DNA of 64,000 bases from Anisus vortex (Eukaryota > Mollusca > Gastropoda > Planorbidae), in assembly GCA_949126835.1 (NCBI GenBank), contig OX421495.1:5658011-5722010 (forward strand). The letters run 5' to 3'. The first letter of the stretch is position 1. Every line of letters begins with the position of its first letter. This document shows, piece after piece, positions 59,056 through 64,000 of this stretch. Both the position numbers and the translations under genes were made by a program. The notes beneath the pieces are model-generated. The model saw only the letters and a list, made by a program, of their open reading frames with translations, ran no database searches and was not told the origin of the DNA.

Positions 59056-61782
59056 AAGTATACTTATATAGGTTAGTTCATATGTATGACCTGATTTCCC
59101 TTTCTATTTCTAGTCCATTACCCTATATGGACCTCCTCTTCCAACCAGGATGCAGAGCTGTTTGCTCTCTTGCATTCAATGCCAAATATATAGCTGGTTC
59201 TATTTCACCTGTTCTGTTGTTGTTGTATGATGCTTTGTTAATTAAATGGTAGTTTTAAAGTTTAATGGGGGAAAGTGTGGGTCTAAGATTGGCTAGATTT
59301 AGGAGACCTTGAGTAGGAAGTTGTTTTTTTGTTTCATGTCTGCTGTTAGTTAAAGGGACTTAAATTCATGACACTATTGCTGGTTATGACAAATGCAGAG
59401 TGTGTCAGATCATTAGTTATGTCCCTCAGCAATTAATTATCTTCCTCCCCCCCCCTTCCAGTGCAATAACTTATTGTATAACTGTATGTGAATATCATCA
59501 ATCTAGTCTTTTGTTGTCAAAGTTCAAGGTCATTCAACCTTTTCTTTTCTGCTTTTATCAGTTAAAACCTCACTTTATTATAGACTAGGCGAAAAACATT
59601 AAATAATTATTTTATTAAATTGGTTTGTATAGAAAGTCTGGAGTTTTTAAAAATTGAATCATGGTATGGAACAGCTGGCTACAACCTGGGAACTATTTGT
59701 TCAATAACCAGGATTTGAGGACAAGTTGCATTCCAACAATCTGCTGCAGGCCACTGGTCCACACATATATAAAAATTCTGTACCTGGTATTGATTAGATA
59801 TAAAAGTTTACAACTCCTAGAACCTCAGTCAGCAAATGGTTAACTTCTAAGAAAATAAAACTGCAATAGAGAAAATATGTAGTTTACTGAATCTGCTGTA
59901 ATGTTATCACAAAAAAAAATATATAGGCTTACTTGGTGTCATGTCATGTGATATCAGTTGTGACGACTTTGATCACGTGATCAACTCAATCTGTTTATAT
60001 AAGTTCTTTGAAACCTTATAACCTGATACTAGTAGACAGTTGATTTATTACAGTTGATTATATCCTGCCTGCTCTTTCTTAAGTCTAGTTATGGTCACTT
60101 TTTTTTCTCTCCCTTTCTCACTCTCTCTCCTGACTACTTCTATTTCAATTTCGTATATAGGTAGGGCCTACTACTTTCTTTGACAACTGCATTGGTCTCT
60201 AAACCATGACCTAGACTCTAGACCATTATCACTATTTGGGTGATACTATATACAGTAGCAGAGACTTCAAATAAAGACATTTTACTAAATTTTAGGCTTC
60301 CCCTTCTCCCTCATTTATTAGTTGTTTTTTTTACTACACAACAAATTGGATGAAGATGTTTACAGTAATAAACTATGTGTATAAAGATGTTTTCTACACT
60401 TTCTTTAAACAAGTCTACTGTAGTGTTGTCTTTCACTGTCCTGTTGTCGTTGTGCCGTGTTGTGTTTTAAATTTAAAGGAACTAATAAATCTTTAAACAT
60501 ATTCAATTCACACCGCCTTGTTTAATGTTCACTTATAGTTATAGATCAACATGTATGCAGTGTGCTAGTGTATGTGTGTAAACTTTGCCATTTAAAATAG
60601 AGCTGAGCATGAGAAGAATTGAACATAATCACCAAACGAACACAACGCACACAGAAAGAAATGTCTTCTCACGAATACAGTTGGAGAAACTAAAGACACA
60701 CGCAACAACAACGTATTTCTCAAGAAACTGATTTGAAATTGAAAAGAGATTTTCGAAATTCTCTTTTGAACTTTTGATATTTGTGAATTATCACAAGAAG
60801 TGCAGCTCCAATCTTAAATTACGATTTATAACAATTCAGGAAAGACTCAAAAGCAAAGAAGTCTTCCTATTGAGTAGCTTTAGTGTGTGTAATAAGTAAC
60901 CTGAACTACTGACAAGTCTTAATGAGGCCTGGCCTTTTCAACAGGTCAGGGTTTATCGTGTTCACAAACTTCCGGTTTATTTCCGGCAATAGGCATACTT
61001 ATTAAATTATGATCTTTTGCAAATGAGTTAATTAATAAACGTTTCAAAGTTACCTCAAAGTCAAGTCATTTTTTGGCATGTTACGCAAGTACCGTACCTG
61101 AGAGAGTTTGAGCCGGATGAGAATGTTAATGTAAATAAGTCGTAATAGTGCACCTAGCTCTAGGCATACAATGTAGTATTGCCGGACTCTCTGCCTAAAC
61201 AAAGTCGCGTGCACTTAGATAATGAATAATCTATGGTAGCGATATATAACCACGCTAGACGAAAACATCTAATCAGCCCTCCCCGTCTGCCCCTTCACTG
61301 CTGTAGTGTGCTCCATACCTGCATAGTTTCTATCACTATCATGTCTGCTTAGCCAGACAAATGTTTGCCTACTAGTGTTTGTCTCTCTACATAAACCCAG
61401 TATATCAGACAAGCTCATTAACTCTCGATCGACCTAATGCTAACTCAACAAGGGGTTTATTTTCAAAAGCTGACTAGATGATAACAAAGAATAACCTCAC
61501 ATGAAGGCTAATTGACTTCGTTTGGTGGCGCATTAAGAATTTGGATTTTTAATTTCAAATACACAACTATTACTACTATATATGTTGGTTTTAGTTTAAT
61601 CAGAGAAATCTTTACCTTAGGTTCAGGTACTCCAACCCATTGGATATTCGATCTGAAACAAAAACTATAACAATTCGCACAAGTAGTAACATATAATTTA
61701 TGTGACCCCATTAGTAAAATTACAACCATGAAAAACAAAATAACAACACTGGGTGAGTAAGTGATTAAGTAGTCTGCTTATC

Positions 61783-62055
61783 TCTAAAAGATAAGATTAC
61801 TTGTAATTATTGATCCAAACAAATGGAAATTTTACTTGGTTACATATATTCCGTCTTTCAGCATACTTAAAACAATATAAAAGAACCATTTGTGGTCATG
61901 CATAATAGACATCCTCGCACACTATCATACCATTTATCATACAAGAAAAAGTATCATTTAGGAGTCATTTGTTGTATTTTCTGGCTGACTAGCGATTCTT
62001 TTGAAAGATTATCACTGATAAGCTTAGTGGAACAAACTTTGAAATATAACAAGAA
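61783..62055 (-). mobile_element. Retroelement-like repeat, inverted copy of the insert at 56829-57190
   Basis: Shares AACAATATAAAAGAACCATT, CACACTATCATACCATTTAT and ATACAAGAAAAA with the inverse of the insert in intron 30. The copy starts with AAAGATAAGATTA, the inverse of the CTTAT tail. Confidence 0.8.
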
Positions 62056-62939
62056 TCTAATAAAATAATTCCTATTTTTTTTTACTTGTGCAGGCATTCT
62101 GATATGGAATTGGCTAGCTATCCTAGTGAGGAATTAAAACTAACAACTTAGCATCCTTTAAAATTTAAGAGTACCCGGTATGCTGAAACCATATAATAGC
62201 ATGAGACGTAGTTATCGTTTCAATACCAGATATGAACTCCCATTGACTAAGAGCAGAGACTGTCTCTTAATGCCGTAAACACCGACCACGCTGTTTAGCA
62301 CCTCATGAACCTGGTGGCGGTTCCTCCCCCATCCTTTACGAAGACGCACCTGTCTAAAGCGAGCATATCTTTTCTAATTTCGACCACCAGCACATTCAGC
62401 TGCTTTTCAATGCGCCATGAGAAGTGGGTTTAGCTGCAGTTTATCAGGACTTTCTTGGAAGACCCGGGGTCAGGAGCCCGCTGGGATCTCTGGACGCACG
62501 CATCCGTGTGTGCAAAGCAAGACTAAATGTCACACAATCAGAAGTGCTTAACGTTTAAAATGCTATAATAGGACTAACCTATTTATAAAAAAAAATAATA
62601 GAACTCCAAGTATTATAAATCAACAGAAAAATTATATTAATTTACCACATGCCAGACCATGACAATAGTAGGCCTACATAGGCTAAACTTAGTAATAGTC
62701 TAACACACAAATATTAAAAAATACAAACAGAAAAGGTACTTCCGTGATAGAACTTTATTTTTCAAAGACCAGCATAATATTTATTTACTATAACTATAAT
62801 TAATTACCATGTTTTTTATATAGCTTTTGTAACGCGTGATAATTTAAAAAATAAATCAATTTTCGGCATTCCTGGAGTGCGTGTGGGCTTGTTGGCTCCT
62901 AGGACCCTTTTAGCTTAGAAAAACGTTCACGTGCATCCA

Positions 62940-62990
62940 TTATTGACCCATGGGTCAATTCGGTCCGACGGGTACTTTACTTACTTTACT
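62940..62990 (+). mobile_element. SINE 3'-end fragment
   Basis: GGGTCAATTCGGTCCGACGG followed by GTACTTTACTTACTTTAC matches the 3' end of the tRNA-derived SINE copies. Confidence 0.75.
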
Positions 62991-63036
62991 AATTGTAAAC
63001 AGCATTGGATTCCATATTATGGCATTTGGTCTAAAG

Positions 63037-63807
63037 CATAGGTTCTCAACCTTTTTCGGCTCACCGCCCCCTTTTACATTTTTTTTCCGCTCACCGCCCC
63101 CCCCCCCCCCAACTTAATTTTAGCGGAAACATTTGTTAATTAAAGGGAGATAATTAACCCTTTTCATTTTAGGTAATATTTCAATTTGTTTTTCTTTTAT
63201 AAAAAAACTGAATGGCTTGCATTTATAACTTTAAAATGATATGATAGACCTGTAAAAATTATTTGAAAATTGTATAAATATTAAATGACTAAAGAATTTA
63301 TATGAATATTTTCAAGCATTTTAATAACTACCCAGTTTGTATAATTACTACGTATCTATACCGCTCAGTTATTGTAGTTACCTCTTTACAAAAGATTCAA
63401 ACGCATTAAAGGACATCTCGGTAAAACGAGTAAAATTAGTAATAGTAGCCGATGTTAAGGCGACAGTCCGGTGAATCAACCATAAGACGAGACGGCTGCA
63501 TAACATATTTGCCAAGTAGGCCTACTAACCCCTACTTCATCGAAAAGTCATTGCGATTCTTATTTGTTCAATAATATGTATGCCTACTGTTGGGGGATAC
63601 CAGATATTTAGTAGCACTTGCGTTTACATCATATTTCATCCAAAAACTAATCGATTCAAATAGCTGAGTTGTTGAAATTATAGCAGGTACGTATGTACCG
63701 CCCACTTGTCCTTCATCGCCCCCCAATCGCCCCCGGGAATGTTATCGCCCCCCTAAAGCTTCTCATCGCCCCCAGGGGGGCGATATCGCCCCCGTTGAGA
63801 ACCTATG
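63037..63807. mobile_element. hAT-type non-autonomous element A, second copy (771 bp)
   Basis: Termini CATAGGTTCTCAAC and the inverse; perfect 8-bp duplication GTCTAAAG at 63029-63036 and 63808-63815. It shares internal blocks with 35025-36071 (AAGGGAGATAATTA, TTCAAGCATT, AACTACCCAGTTTGTA, TGTTGGGGGATA) but has different indels. Confidence 0.93.
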
Positions 63808-64000
63808 GTCTAAAGCTATAATTTCACATTTTCTCACGAGGTAACTATTTTGTAGTTTTCTTCTTGCGACCGAATGACTAATAGTATTCTGGGTTATTAC
63901 CAACGCTTCAAAATTACGTCCACAGTTTCTCGTCTTGGATCAAACTCCGATGTCTCTGAAAAGTACAAGGTAAAAAGTACATAAACGAAATGATTGATAC

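Larger units (their letters stand above)
57430..60300 (+). other. RALGAPB: RALGAPB 3' UTR and downstream flank
   Basis: No coding sequence was recognised. AATAAA signals occur at 59050-59055, 59854-59859 and 60270-60275. I cannot tell from sequence alone which one ends the transcript. Confidence 0.5.
60301..63036. other. Intergenic flank, right end
   Basis: Mostly unrecognised AT-rich sequence. It includes the repeat at 61783-62055, a GC-rich island at about 62280-62520 without clear coding, and the SINE 3' end at 62940-62990. Confidence 0.5.

Overview
The window is eukaryotic, AT-rich and rich in introns and repeats. Its main content is one long plus-strand gene, 11762-57429, recognised as RALGAPB, the non-catalytic beta subunit of the Ral GTPase-activating protein complex. 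I assembled 31 coding exons with GT..AG borders and matching phases. They give 4725 nt (1574 codons plus stop), against about 1494 aa for the human protein. The surplus comes partly from three small in-frame exons (21, 48 and 69 nt) that could be alternative. A second gene is only touched: 2222-2320 on the minus strand is the first coding exon of a phospholipase C beta (PLCB1-like), so the two genes are head to head with about 9.4 kb between start codons. The repeat types and gene structure suggest a lophotrochozoan, most likely a mollusc (perhaps a heterobranch gastropod). That is inference, because no species marker is present.

Layout. 1-2221 is PLCB intron 1 and holds a 21-bp tandem array. 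2321-11761 is intergenic and 5' flank, rich in the palindrome TAGGCCTA, with two LINE 3' fragments, a small hAT element and a deleted mariner-like element. 11762-57429 is RALGAPB. Its introns hold an almost intact but gutted LTR retrotransposon (21593-27935), a near full-length L2/CR1-like LINE with one frameshift (about 28917-32370), a deleted pogo/Tigger element, three hAT-type elements with 8-bp target duplications, at least four tRNA-derived SINE copies, several LINE 3' ends and at least seven minisatellite arrays. 57430 to the end is 3' UTR and flank, with a tandem array in the UTR, a second copy of an interspersed repeat and a second hAT element.

The most unusual structure is at exon 12 of RALGAPB. 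The last 20 nt of the exon, its splice donor and the start of the intron form a 39-bp unit repeated about 17 times. A hAT element is inserted in that array with a perfect 8-bp duplication. More generally, minisatellites in this gene sit against exon borders: introns 9, 12, 20, 21, 29 and 30, and the 3' UTR. The LTR element has two LTRs differing by one visible base, a 4-bp duplication, an 18-nt primer site matching the 3' end of tRNA-Pro, and one 916-aa ORF joining Gag, protease and scraps of integrase with no reverse transcriptase. It is therefore a young non-autonomous element.
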